A stretch of DNA of 12,201 nt from Clostridia bacterium (GCA_016296675.1 JAEDIV010000083.1:1-12201); one strand, 5' to 3'. Counted from the first letter of the stretch, positions 1 through 8,057 are shown. Made by a program: numbers and translations. The notes: generated from the letters alone by a model not told the origin.

Positions 1-25
1 CATCAAAAAAGGTACTTTTTTGATG
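1..25. repeat. 25-base palindrome, left copy of a repeated element
   Basis: Perfect 10-base arms CATCAAAAAA and TTTTTTGATG surround GGTAC. The same 25 bases occur on the opposite strand at 12153-12177, and identity continues for five more bases (GCTTG, 26-30), giving a 30-base exact inverted match between the window ends. A terminator stem follows directly. The element may extend left of the window. Its function is unknown: it could be an intergenic repeat, a protein-binding site, part of a terminator, or the conserved 3' end of a gene family. Confidence 0.85.
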
Positions 26-31
26 GCTTGT

Positions 32-62
32 CTGTCCGGAGTCGGCGCTTCGGACAGTTTTT
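32..62 (+). terminator. Intrinsic terminator, + strand, for a gene left of the window
   Basis: A 10-base-pair stem (32-41 with 48-57, containing one G-T pair) closes a six-base loop and is followed by five T residues (58-62). This is a classic rho-independent terminator reading rightward. No + strand gene precedes it inside the window, so it most likely ends a gene lying to the left. It sits six bases after the left palindrome. Confidence 0.8.
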
Positions 63-77
63 CTTGCCGTTTTAAGA

Positions 78-106
78 TTTACAAATTCACCGTTTCATGC
101 TATAAT
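78..106 (+). promoter_or_regulatory. Housekeeping sigma-factor promoter for the PHP phosphatase gene
   Basis: A -35 box TTTACA (78-83) and a perfect -10 box TATAAT (101-106) are separated by exactly 17 bases. The promoter lies just after the upstream terminator and 30 bases before the start codon, so the downstream gene appears to have its own independent transcript. No operator was recognised. Confidence 0.85.
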
Positions 107-124
107 CCGCACATCTTTTCACCC

Positions 125-130
125 GGAGGA
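125..130 (+). promoter_or_regulatory. Ribosome binding site that fixes the PHP gene start
   Basis: GGAGGA lies six bases before the ATG at 137. The reading frame stays open upstream to base 20, but that extension would cover a terminator stem and the promoter, so this site decides for the start at 137. Confidence 0.9.
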
Positions 131-136
131 ACACAT

Positions 137-958
137 ATGCTTATCAAAAGCAATCCCCATACGCATTCTGTTTATGTCGACGGGAAAAACACACTGGAAG
201 AAATGGTCGAATCCGCCCTTTCCCTGGGCTTCACCGCACTGGGTTTTTCCGAGCATGCGCGCCAGATTGTCGATCTTCCATACGGCTTATCCCTTGAAAA
301 CGAAATCAAATACATCGAGCATGTAAAAGCCCTTCAGAAGAAATATCAGGGCCGCATCCGCATCTGGCTCGGCATGGAAAGGGACCGTATGTCCGTTACC
401 GACAAAAGCGCCTTTGAATACACCCTTGCCGCCAACCACTACCTCATATCGGATGACGGCGAATGCGCAGGCGTGGATTCGACCGATATCATCGGTCCGT
501 GGGTAGAAAAACACATGGGCGGCGACTGGATGAAGGCAGCAAAAACCTATTTTTCAGAGTATGCCGATTATGTTGTATCCATCAAGCCCGACCTCATCGC
601 CCATCTGGATCTGATCTGCAAAGGCAACCGGAAATACGGCTGGTTTAACGAAGGAGCAAGCGAATATCTTTCCTACGCCAAAGCAGCCATGGACAAAATG
701 ATCACCGTCTGCCGCGTTATGGAGGTCAATACCGGCGGCATCGCGCGCAGCAATCAGCCCTGCCCGTATCCGATTCTTCCGATGCTCTCCTACTGGAAAA
801 AGCTGGGCGGAGAAGTAATCCCCGCCTCCGACTGCCACCGCGCCCATCAGCTGGGCGCCTATTTTGACGAATGCCCCGCTTATCTTAAAGAAGCAGGCTT
901 TACGCAAATGCTCCAGCTTGGAACGGAAGATAAGCTTTTTGAAATCGTAAAGCTGTAA
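137..958 (+). CDS. PHP-family phosphatase, probable histidinol-phosphatase (HisK type)
   Basis: This 273-residue protein matches the usual length of the PHP-type histidinol-phosphatases, which remove phosphate from L-histidinol phosphate in the penultimate stage of histidine synthesis in the cytoplasm. The metal-binding signature of the PHP fold is visible in order: HTH (residues 8-10), SEH (38-40), GME (79-81), AHLD (155-158), EVNTGG (196-201) and SDCH (231-234). These residues are expected to bind a multinuclear metal centre. The ATG at 137 is preferred because a GGAGGA site lies six bases upstream and a near-perfect promoter lies just before it. The gene stands alone between terminators with no other his genes nearby. 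Substrate assignment is therefore by family resemblance; a different phosphomonoester is possible. The PHP fold itself is very secure. Confidence 0.88.
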   Translation: MLIKSNPHTHSVYVDGKNTLEEMVESALSLGFTALGFSEHARQIVDLPYGLSLENEIKYIEHVKALQKKYQGRIRIWLGMERDRMSVTDKSAFEYTLAANHYLISDDGECAGVDSTDIIGPWVEKHMGGDWMKAAKTYFSEYADYVVSIKPDLIAHLDLICKGNRKYGWFNEGASEYLSYAKAAMDKMITVCRVMEVNTGGIARSNQPCPYPILPMLSYWKKLGGEVIPASDCHRAHQLGAYFDECPAYLKEAGFTQMLQLGTEDKLFEIVKL

Positions 959-979
959 AAAGACCAATATTTTCGAAAC

Positions 980-1053
980 AAACGGGACGGAAAGTCCTCT
1001 CCCATGCGCTCAAAATACAGTTTTGCGCAGGAGAGGATTTTCCGTCCCGTTTT
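980..1053. terminator. Very long bidirectional hairpin terminator between convergent genes
   Basis: Arms of 21 bases (982-1002 and 1030-1050) pair along their whole length with only one G-T wobble, and the flanking A and T residues extend the stem. Inside the loop, TGCGC (1005-1009) and AAAA (1012-1015) pair with TTTTGCGCA (1021-1029) around a two-base bulge, so nearly all 74 bases fold. T-rich tracts follow on both strands. The hairpin sits between the + strand phosphatase and the - strand radical SAM gene, and most simply ends both transcripts. Confidence 0.85.
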
Positions 1054-1060
1054 ATCTTTA

Positions 1061-2185
1061 TCAGAAGAACAGTTCTCCCGGTCTGTAGCCTTCGGGAAGC
1101 TCTTCTTCCTCAAGAAACTCGAATGTGTCGTCCGAAAGGATGGGCAAAAACGCCTCAAAGGGAATGCCCATGAACTCGCTTCCGTAGTTGCTTGCGCCGA
1201 ACCAGCCGCCCTCTTTGGCTCTCAGGTTCAGGTCTCTTGCAAATTTCGTCTGATTGGAGCAGTCGTGAACCACGCAGGGCCAGTTTTCATCCTCGGCCAT
1301 TTTCATGATTTTATAGGTGATTTCCCGGCTCCACACAGGCGACAGGTAGCCCTGCCTGTACATATACATGTTTTCGCCCTCGTAATTGAGCACATTATTG
1401 GGATTTAGGTGAAGCTCGGCGCAGTTCATAAAATCAAAGCCGGTTTTGAGCACCTTGTCCTTTTTCGCGATAAAGGAAGCGTAAAACTCCTTGGTCATCG
1501 GCGTTTCGATGCCGACAAAGGAAATGTACTTTTTGGCAAGCGCGATATTCTCAATCACGACATCCGCGCAGTTGCTCGCTCCGAGATTGAATCTGAGTTC
1601 ATCCAGGCCGGCATCGCCCAGCGCTTTGAGATTTTCCTCCGTTGCCAGGAGGCCGTTGGTGTACATGTGCTGGTGAACGCCGTATTCATGGAATTTTTTT
1701 ATAATCGCATAGTATTTTTCAATCTCCATGAACGGCTCAAGATATACATAGCTGATGCCGGTGGGCTTTTTGCACGTAGTCATCAGAAGGTCAATGTCCT
1801 CGAGTCTGAATTTCGTGCCGCCGATTTCCCACATGCCGTCGCCGATGGGCGCAATCTGGTCAAGCTCACCGTAGTTATAGCAGAATCTGCACTGGATGTT
1901 GCACTTGTTGGTTTTGCGGATGGCAGTAAGTCCGCTTCCGGTCAGGCAGGATCTGCACCCCGCGGAAAACTTGTCGTCAGGCCCGACATAATATGTTCTG
2001 CCCATCAGCGTTTTAAGCGTTTTGATCCCGCTTCTCATCTCATCATGCTTTTTCTCAACCGCAGTCTCAATCTGAGAAAGCACATCCAGCGCAATCTCCT
2101 TCTGATAATTCATAAGCTCATCATTCTCGTCGAGCGAAGAGAAAAACTCAAACCACGTATACGCGTCGCGTTTGGAAATTTTCAT
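1061..2185 (-). CDS. Radical SAM protein of unknown function with an extra upstream CxxC
   Basis: The 374-residue protein carries the radical SAM cluster motif CNIQCRFC (Cys95, Cys99, Cys102), which binds a [4Fe-4S] cluster and S-adenosylmethionine to start radical chemistry. A second pair, GCRSC (Cys77, Cys80), lies just before it, and further cysteines occur at 138, 206, 255, 304 and 309. With the first pair, some of these could hold an auxiliary cluster or be redox-active; that is inference. No signal peptide or membrane segment is seen. The ATG at 2185 has an AAGGATGG-type ribosome site about nine bases upstream and its own promoter at 2241-2269. The gene is transcribed away from the recJ operon and converges on the phosphatase gene, with a shared hairpin between. 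I do not recognise the specific subfamily and no substrate can be named from context. Confidence 0.85.
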   Translation of the reverse strand: MKISKRDAYTWFEFFSSLDENDELMNYQKEIALDVLSQIETAVEKKHDEMRSGIKTLKTLMGRTYYVGPDDKFSAGCRSCLTGSGLTAIRKTNKCNIQCRFCYNYGELDQIAPIGDGMWEIGGTKFRLEDIDLLMTTCKKPTGISYVYLEPFMEIEKYYAIIKKFHEYGVHQHMYTNGLLATEENLKALGDAGLDELRFNLGASNCADVVIENIALAKKYISFVGIETPMTKEFYASFIAKKDKVLKTGFDFMNCAELHLNPNNVLNYEGENMYMYRQGYLSPVWSREITYKIMKMAEDENWPCVVHDCSNQTKFARDLNLRAKEGGWFGASNYGSEFMGIPFEAFLPILSDDTFEFLEEEELPEGYRPGELFF

Positions 2186-2240
2186 TGCATATATCCATCC
2201 TTGTCAAAGCGTCTTCCGGCTTTTTTTGTCGTTTATCCCT

Positions 2241-2269
2241 ATTGTACCTGCATTTTTCTCATCCTTCAA
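2241..2269 (-). promoter_or_regulatory. Promoter of the radical SAM gene
   Basis: Read on the - strand, the -35 box TTGAAG (2264-2269) and -10 box TACAAT (2241-2246) are separated by 17 bases. It lies about 55 bases before the radical SAM start codon and points away from the recJ promoter, leaving roughly 68 bases between the two -35 boxes. No operator palindrome was recognised in that gap. Confidence 0.75.
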
Positions 2270-2337
2270 GCGAATGCGTGTTAATCCGTTTTCGGACATG
2301 TTCATGCAAAAAATCGCAAAATAGAGTAATGCATGCG

Positions 2338-2366
2338 TTGACTGAAATTCAATTACAGGATATAAT
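2338..2366 (+). promoter_or_regulatory. Promoter of the recJ-rel-cyclophilin operon
   Basis: The -35 box TTGACT (2338-2343) and perfect -10 box TATAAT (2361-2366) are 17 bases apart. The start codon of recJ follows 31 bases later with AGGAGGTG (2383-2390) in between. This is the only strong promoter recognised for the nine-gene operon downstream. Confidence 0.85.
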
Positions 2367-2397
2367 AAAGAGATAGTATATTAGGAGGTGTAAAAGG

Positions 2398-4770
2398 ATG
2401 CTGAGGCTCAAAAAGCGCGAATGCACAACTTTCGACTGGCCGCGCCCTGAAGGCCTTTCGCCCATCATGCATGCGCTTCTGCGAATGCGCGGCATCAAAA
2501 GCGATCAGGAAGCCTATGCATTTCTTTCCCCCTCCAAAGAACAGATCCGCGATTCATTCCTGCTTTCCGATATGCAAAAGGCAGTCGACGTCATAACCGC
2601 TTCCATAAACGCAGGCGAAAGCATCTGTGTATACGGCGATTACGACGTGGACGGCGTTTGTGCAAGCGCGATTCTGGTATCCTTTTTGAAATCCATCGGC
2701 GCGAAAGCCGAACCCTATCTCCCCTCCCGCCATCAGGAGGGCTATGGTTTAAACGAAAACGCGCTTAAGGAAATTGCAAAAAAGCATCAGCTGCTTGTGT
2801 CGGTCGACTGCGGCATTACCGCCGTTTCGCTTGTTGAATGCGCAAAAAACGAAGGGCTCAAGGTCGTCGTCACAGATCACCACCGCCCGGAGGGAGACCT
2901 TCCGGATTGTCCCGTGGTCAATCCCCTTTTAAACGGCTACCCCTTCCCCTATCTTTGCGGCGCAGGCGTTGTTTTCCATCTGGTCAGCGCGCTGGGCGGC
3001 CGCGAAAAGGCGATGGAATACATCGACTATGCGGCGCTTGCAACCATTGCAGATATCGTGCCTTTGTACGATGAAAACCGCGCCATTGCGGCAATCGGCC
3101 TAAAAAAAATCAACCATTCCCCGCGCCCCGGCATCCGCGCGCTGATCGACGCCGCAGGCTTGTCCGCGCGGACCATAAACGCCGGAAACGTCGCCTTTCA
3201 ACTGACGCCGAGGCTGAATGCCAGCGGCAGAATCGGCGACGCAATGCGCGCCTATACCCTGATCACTTCAACCAATATGGACGAATGCATCTCATTGGCA
3301 AGTGAACTCAACGAGGAAAACGCGCGCAGAAAAACGCTGGAGCAGGAAGCCATCGACGAAGCGGAAAACATGCTTTCCGATTTTAACTGGATCGACCGGC
3401 GCGCCATCGTCGTTCAAGGACAAAACTGGAACCCCGGTGTCATCGGCCTTGCCGCTTCCCGGCTTACGGAAAAATATCATTATCCGACCATCGTGCTCAC
3501 AAAGGAGGACGATGTCTACGTCGGCTCCTGCCGCTCAATCGACGGCATCGACATTCACGATGCGCTTTCAAGCGTGAGCGAATATCTGGTCAAGTTCGGC
3601 GGACACAAAATGGCCGCAGGCCTTACCATCAAGGAAGAAAATATCGAAGCTTTTAAAGAAGCGCTTGATATTTATTTATACGAAAACGCACCGCAGGATG
3701 CGTACATTCCCTATCAGGAATACGATCTGGACATCGAGCCCGACGAACTTACCGTCGAAACCGTGCAGTCGCTCGACGCACTTTCGCCGACCGGCTGCGG
3801 AAATCCCGCGCCCGTATTCCGCATGCGCGCGCAGCTCCTTTCGCCCCGTCCTGTCGGCGCAAACGGCGCGCATCTGAAAGTTACGCTGAAAGGCGAAACC
3901 GGCGCAATCGACGGCATCTGGTTCAGAAAAGGCGAAATGGCGTCATCGCTTCCCCGCGTTGCCGACGCGCTTTTCCAGCCCTCTGTTTCCGAATATCAAG
4001 GCCGCGTTTCCGTACAGGCGGAGCTTCGCGCTTTGGCGTCTGCCGGCGCGAACGCGCGCTTTCAGGAAGCCGCCACACAGAAAGAGTCTCTGTTTCAGCT
4101 GTTTTTGACAGACCACCTGAAAAACGCAAGATGCTCCTCTCCCGAAAGCCGCTCGCTTTCCGCAGGCGCATTTTCAGATCTTTTCAACGCAGCAAATCAG
4201 GGCATTTTGGTTGTTGCCGCAACGATGGAGGACGCAAAAAACGCCATGTATCTGGCTGCGCCCGGCGAGGACACGGACTTTGACGTAACCATCGGAGAAT
4301 ATCCGTCGGACGTAAGGAGCTTCAGAAGCGTTGCCATCGCGCCGATCGGCGATATCCCCAGAGGCTATCAGACGGTAATCCTGGCCGGCATCCCGGACGG
4401 CCTTCTGGACGCAACGTTCCATCTGGACGCTATACCGCCCGCCAGCCTCTTTATGAGAATGCCTACGCTTGAAAGGCTCCGAAGCATCTATGCCGGCGCG
4501 CGCAGGATTACGAAAAGGCCTTACTTTTTCGCCTCCGAACAGGCGCTTTTGAAAAGCATCGCAGAGGAAGCGGACGTAAGCGACATAACTGCAGCAGCGG
4601 GACTTTGCGTTCTTGAAGATATGCGCCTTCTCTTTATCCGCAAAAAGGAAAATCAGGCGGTTATCGAGATGCCCGAAATGGTAAAGAAAAACCCCGAAGA
4701 AAACGAATTGTTCATAAAAATCACATCTTATCTCCATCAGGCTATGGAAGGAGGCGGACAGGATGAGTGA
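2398..4770 (+). CDS. recJ: Single-stranded-DNA-specific 5'-3' exonuclease RecJ
   Basis: RecJ degrades single-stranded DNA from the 5' end in the cytoplasm and acts in recombinational and mismatch repair and at stalled forks. At 790 residues it has the long form typical of Firmicutes. The DHH catalytic core shows YGDYDVDG (79-86), Asp137 in SVDCGI and TDHHRP (159-164), which bind the metal ions. The DHHA1 motif GGHKMAAG lies at 401-408, and an OB-fold region starts near 443 with TGCGNPAPVF following. A C-terminal extension of about 230 residues, poorly conserved in general, completes the protein. The ATG at 2398 has a strong AGGAGGTG site seven bases away. It is the first gene of the operon, and its last eight bases overlap rel. 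Confidence 0.97.
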   Translation: MLRLKKRECTTFDWPRPEGLSPIMHALLRMRGIKSDQEAYAFLSPSKEQIRDSFLLSDMQKAVDVITASINAGESICVYGDYDVDGVCASAILVSFLKSIGAKAEPYLPSRHQEGYGLNENALKEIAKKHQLLVSVDCGITAVSLVECAKNEGLKVVVTDHHRPEGDLPDCPVVNPLLNGYPFPYLCGAGVVFHLVSALGGREKAMEYIDYAALATIADIVPLYDENRAIAAIGLKKINHSPRPGIRALIDAAGLSARTINAGNVAFQLTPRLNASGRIGDAMRAYTLITSTNMDECISLASELNEENARRKTLEQEAIDEAENMLSDFNWIDRRAIVVQGQNWNPGVIGLAASRLTEKYHYPTIVLTKEDDVYVGSCRSIDGIDIHDALSSVSEYLVKFGGHKMAAGLTIKEENIEAFKEALDIYLYENAPQDAYIPYQEYDLDIEPDELTVETVQSLDALSPTGCGNPAPVFRMRAQLLSPRPVGANGAHLKVTLKGETGAIDGIWFRKGEMASSLPRVADALFQPSVSEYQGRVSVQAELRALASAGANARFQEAATQKESLFQLFLTDHLKNARCSSPESRSLSAGAFSDLFNAANQGILVVAATMEDAKNAMYLAAPGEDTDFDVTIGEYPSDVRSFRSVAIAPIGDIPRGYQTVILAGIPDGLLDATFHLDAIPPASLFMRMPTLERLRSIYAGARRITKRPYFFASEQALLKSIAEEADVSDITAAAGLCVLEDMRLLFIRKKENQAVIEMPEMVKKNPEENELFIKITSYLHQAMEGGGQDE

Positions 4771-6958
4771 AAACGGAAACAGCCCTTGCTACAGAACCCT
4801 TGAAGAAATCGTTTCTCAGGTCAAAAAATATCACCCGGAGGGCGATATCGGCGTTGTTGAGCGCGCGTACCGGTTCGCCGAGGACGCGCACAAAGAGCAG
4901 AAACGCTTGTCAGGCGAACCCTATTTCTCCCATCCCTGTGAGGTTGCCTATATCCTGGCCACGCTCATGCAGGACTCCGACACCGTAGCAGCCGGCCTTC
5001 TGCACGACTGCGTCGAGGATGTCCAGGGTGTAACCAACGAGTTTATGGAGAAAAACTTCGGCGCGGACATCGCTCAATTGGTCGACGGCGTTACCAAGCT
5101 CGACCGAATCGACTTTTTCTCCCGCGAACAGCAGCAGATGGAATCCATCCGCAAGATGTTCATCTATATGGCAAAGGACATCCGCGTGGTTTTGATCAAG
5201 CTTGCCGACCGTCTTCACAACATGCGCACCTTAAAAACTCAAAAGCCCGCCCGCCAGAAGCCTATCGCGCAGGAAACGCTGGATATCTATGCGCCTCTTG
5301 CCCACAGGCTGGGTGTTTATGCCGTCAAGTGGGAGCTTGAGGATCTTGCGCTTCGCTACATCGACCCCGAAGGATATTATCAGATCGTCGATAAAATCGG
5401 CATGAAACGCTCTGAGCGCGAAGGCTGGATTGAGGATATCGTGAAGAGCCTTAAATCGCTCATGGATGAAAACGGCATCAAATGCGAAATTGACGGCCGC
5501 CCGAAGCACATCTATTCCATTTACAGAAAGATGAAAAATCAGGGCAAAACCTTTGAGCAGATCACAGATCTGATCGCTGTTCGCGTGATCGTGGATTCGT
5601 CCTCGAACGAATGCTACAGCGTCCTGGGTCTTGTGCACAACAACTGGCCCCTGATCCCCGGCCGGTTCAAGGACTACATTTCAATGCCCAAGCACAATAT
5701 GTATCAGTCCCTGCACACCACTGTCGTCGGTCGCGACGGAAGGCCGTTTGAAGTGCAGATCCGAACCCGTGAAATGCACAGAACCGCCGAATACGGCATC
5801 GCGGCGCACTGGCGCTATAAAGAAGGCAAAGCCCACACGAGCCTGGACGAAAAGCTCTCCTGGGTTCGTTCCATCCTCGAATGGCAGGGCGACCCGACTT
5901 CGAGCGAAACCTTCTCCAATCAGATGAAGGAAGCGTTGTTTGCAGAAGAAGTCATGGTGTTTACTCCCAGAGGCGACATCGTAACCCTCCCCAAGGGCGC
6001 AACACCGCTGGATTTTGCTTATCGTATCCATTCCGCCGTCGGCCATCACTGCGTGGGCGCGAAGATCAACAAAAAAATCGTGCCCCTGCCCACGCCCCTT
6101 CAGACCGGCGACTTCGTCGAGATCATGACCAACCCCAATTCCCACGGCCCGTCTCTGGACTGGCTCAATGTGGTTGTGACCAACGAAGCCAAGGCAAAAA
6201 TCCGCTCGTTCCTCAAAAATGCGTCGAAAGACGAAAATATCGTGCGCGGCCGCGAAATGCTGGAAAAGGAAGCCAAGCGGCTGGGCTATACGTTCTCAGA
6301 CCTGTGCAAGCAGGAATATCTGGACGTACTGTATAAGCGTTATTCCCTGTCCAATCAGGACGACCTTTATGTAACGGTCGGTTTCGGCGGCCTGTCCGCG
6401 GCGCAGATTTTAAACAGACTCATTGACGAAAACCGCAAAAAGCAGAAAGCCGAAGCGCCGAAGCTTCCCGAGATCACGGAAAACGCGCCGCCCAAACAGC
6501 AGGTTTCCACCAATCAGGGCGTAATGGTTGAAGGCGATCCCGGTATGCTGATTCGCTTTGCCCATTGCTGCAACCCCCTCCCCGGCGACAGCATCATCGG
6601 TTATATCACGCGCGGACGCGGCGTATCCGTGCACAGGGCGGACTGTCTGAACATGCAGGATGAAGGCGTCGAGCCCGAGCGCATGATACGGGTGGAATGG
6701 GCGTCCAGCGGCTCAGAAGCATATGACGCTGACATTCAGGTGATCTCCTACGACAAGGCAGGCCTGCTTGCCGACCTTTCAAGCCTGTTTGCAACGCTTG
6801 AAGTGCCGATCGTGGCGATCTCCGCCAGAACCATGAAAAACGGAACCACCCAGATCACTTTAACCCTATCCATTAAAAACACCGCTCAGCTTGAAAAAAT
6901 CATCAAGCAGCTTCGAAAACGCAACGATATCATCGAAGTGTTCCGCGTAAGCACTTAA
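4763..6958 (+). CDS. rel: Bifunctional (p)ppGpp synthetase/hydrolase Rel
   Basis: This 731-residue cytoplasmic enzyme makes and destroys the alarmone (p)ppGpp, controlling the stringent response. The N-terminal HD hydrolase domain is intact, with His57, HDCVED (81-86) and ADRLHNMRTL (148-157). The synthetase domain follows, with GRPKHIYSIYRKM (245-257) and the RFKD motif (301-304). That charge pattern marks the bifunctional Rel class; synthetase-only RelA carries ExDD. A TGS domain begins near 395, the zinc-finger-like region contains HCCNPLPGD near 600, and an ACT domain ends the protein. All regions are present and the length is normal, so both activities and ribosome sensing are expected. 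It overlaps recJ by eight bases, with its AGGAGG site inside the recJ end, indicating translational coupling. Many Firmicutes have apt between recJ and rel; it is absent here. Confidence 0.97.
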   Translation: MSENGNSPCYRTLEEIVSQVKKYHPEGDIGVVERAYRFAEDAHKEQKRLSGEPYFSHPCEVAYILATLMQDSDTVAAGLLHDCVEDVQGVTNEFMEKNFGADIAQLVDGVTKLDRIDFFSREQQQMESIRKMFIYMAKDIRVVLIKLADRLHNMRTLKTQKPARQKPIAQETLDIYAPLAHRLGVYAVKWELEDLALRYIDPEGYYQIVDKIGMKRSEREGWIEDIVKSLKSLMDENGIKCEIDGRPKHIYSIYRKMKNQGKTFEQITDLIAVRVIVDSSSNECYSVLGLVHNNWPLIPGRFKDYISMPKHNMYQSLHTTVVGRDGRPFEVQIRTREMHRTAEYGIAAHWRYKEGKAHTSLDEKLSWVRSILEWQGDPTSSETFSNQMKEALFAEEVMVFTPRGDIVTLPKGATPLDFAYRIHSAVGHHCVGAKINKKIVPLPTPLQTGDFVEIMTNPNSHGPSLDWLNVVVTNEAKAKIRSFLKNASKDENIVRGREMLEKEAKRLGYTFSDLCKQEYLDVLYKRYSLSNQDDLYVTVGFGGLSAAQILNRLIDENRKKQKAEAPKLPEITENAPPKQQVSTNQGVMVEGDPGMLIRFAHCCNPLPGDSIIGYITRGRGVSVHRADCLNMQDEGVEPERMIRVEWASSGSEAYDADIQVISYDKAGLLADLSSLFATLEVPIVAISARTMKNGTTQITLTLSIKNTAQLEKIIKQLRKRNDIIEVFRVST

Positions 6959-6978
6959 CGGAAGGAAGAGAAATACAA

Positions 6979-7428
6979 ATGCGCGCAGTCATTCAAAGAG
7001 TAACCGGCGCCTCTGTCGATGTAGATAAAGCGCGCGTCGGCGAGATCAAAAACGGCTTTATGTGCTTAATCGGCGTCATGGACGGCGATACGGAGGCGGA
7101 TTGCCAGTATATCGCAAAGAAAATCACCGGCCTTCGCGTGTTTGAAGATGCAGAGGACAAAATGAATCTCTCCTTAAAGGACGTCGGCGGAAGCGTATTG
7201 CTCGTCAGCCAGTTTACCCTGGCCGGCGACGTACGAAAGGGCAATCGCCCCTCCTTCTCCACTGCCGCCCGCCCAGAAATTGCCGAGCCGCTTTTTGAAA
7301 AGCTCAGGGAGATGATCCTTGCCTCCGGCATCCCTGTTGAAACCGGACGTTTCAGAACGCATATGGAAGTCGCGCTTGTAAACGACGGCCCCGTTACCAT
7401 CCTTCTTGACAGCAGGAGAGAATTCTAA
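6979..7428 (+). CDS. dtd: D-aminoacyl-tRNA deacylase Dtd
   Basis: Dtd hydrolyses D-amino acids (and glycine mischarged on tRNA-Ala) from tRNA, a proofreading step outside the synthetases. The 149-residue length is standard. Family motifs are present: an N-terminal MRAVIQRV, SQFTL (77-81) with the active-site threonine, and NDGPVT (135-140) holding the Gly-cisPro pair that rejects L-aminoacyl substrates. The stretch before the last motif reads GRFRTHM, where I expect a smaller-residue version such as GxFGAxM; this is a mild variation and not obviously inactivating. The gene follows rel after 20 bases with a purine-rich GGAAGGAAGAG site and overlaps the next start codon by one base. The Rel-Dtd pairing is a conserved neighbourhood in many bacteria. 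Confidence 0.96.
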   Translation: MRAVIQRVTGASVDVDKARVGEIKNGFMCLIGVMDGDTEADCQYIAKKITGLRVFEDAEDKMNLSLKDVGGSVLLVSQFTLAGDVRKGNRPSFSTAARPEIAEPLFEKLREMILASGIPVETGRFRTHMEVALVNDGPVTILLDSRREF

Positions 7429-8057
7429 TGGCATCATCCATCAATATAAACATCCTTCCCGTGGGTGAACTTCAGGCCAACTGCTATATCCTGAATCCCG
7501 AAGGCAGTCAGGACGCTGTGCTCGTCGATCCCGGAGATGATCTGAATAAAATCCGGCGCGCGCTTGCGTCTTTATCCCTTACCCCCGCCGCCGTCCTCCT
7601 GACCCACGGACATTATGACCATATGCTCAGCGCCGCGCACATCAAAGAGGAATTCGGCGCGAAGGTATACATCAGCGAAAACGACGCGGTCTATCTAAGC
7701 GACCGGGCCTATAATCTCTGCCCCGATTCGGACGCGGAGCGTTTTTGTCCGATTGTCCCCGACGGCTTTATTCCGGAAGGCGAATTTGAAGTCGGCGGCA
7801 TTTCCTTTACCGTCATTCCTTCGCCCGGACACACCCCCGGCGGCGTATGCTTTTATCTCAAAGAACAGGGCGCAATCCTGACCGGCGACACCCTGTTTTC
7901 CAACGGCTTCGGACGCACCGATTTCATCGGCGGCAACTGGACGGCGCTGTTCAAATCACTCAAAACGCTGTTCTCCCTTCCGCCGGAAACCATGGTTTAT
8001 CCCGGCCACGGCGCTCACGCGCCGGTAGGCGATATTCGAAAGGGCTTCTACAGATGA
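7428..8057 (+). CDS. MBL-fold metallohydrolase, glyoxalase II-like (YcbL type)
   Basis: The 209-residue protein has the metallo-beta-lactamase fold signature THGHYDH (59-65) plus His135 (SPGHTPG), Asp154 (TGDTLF) and His194 (PGHG). Together these form the two-metal site of the glyoxalase II branch, which hydrolyses thiolesters such as S-lactoylglutathione. Single-domain relatives often act on uncertain thiolesters. No signal peptide or membrane segment is seen. The ending after PGHG (GAHAPVGDIRKGFYR) lacks the usual Asn-Pro-containing tail, so the C-terminus is a little unusual. Its ATG shares one base with the dtd stop, and AGGAGAG lies within the end of dtd. It belongs to the operon, but its physiological substrate cannot be read from context. 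Confidence 0.93.
   Translation: MASSININILPVGELQANCYILNPEGSQDAVLVDPGDDLNKIRRALASLSLTPAAVLLTHGHYDHMLSAAHIKEEFGAKVYISENDAVYLSDRAYNLCPDSDAERFCPIVPDGFIPEGEFEVGGISFTVIPSPGHTPGGVCFYLKEQGAILTGDTLFSNGFGRTDFIGGNWTALFKSLKTLFSLPPETMVYPGHGAHAPVGDIRKGFYR

Noticed and set aside
20..136. N-terminal extension of the PHP gene from an upstream TTG
   Set aside because: It would translate the terminator stem and the promoter, and a strong ribosome site sits six bases before the ATG at 137.
1409..2284. Long + strand open frame antisense to the radical SAM gene
   Set aside because: It has no recognisable domain or ribosome site, while the - strand frame has cluster cysteines, a ribosome site and a promoter. Similar antisense frames under recJ, rel, hemZ and the cyclophilins were rejected for the same reason.
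7847..8053. Longer hemZ reading frame starting inside the MBL-fold gene
   Set aside because: These 69 residues are arginine-rich, unlike any HemZ start, and are the out-of-frame reading of the MBL gene, which has complete metal-binding motifs in its own frame.
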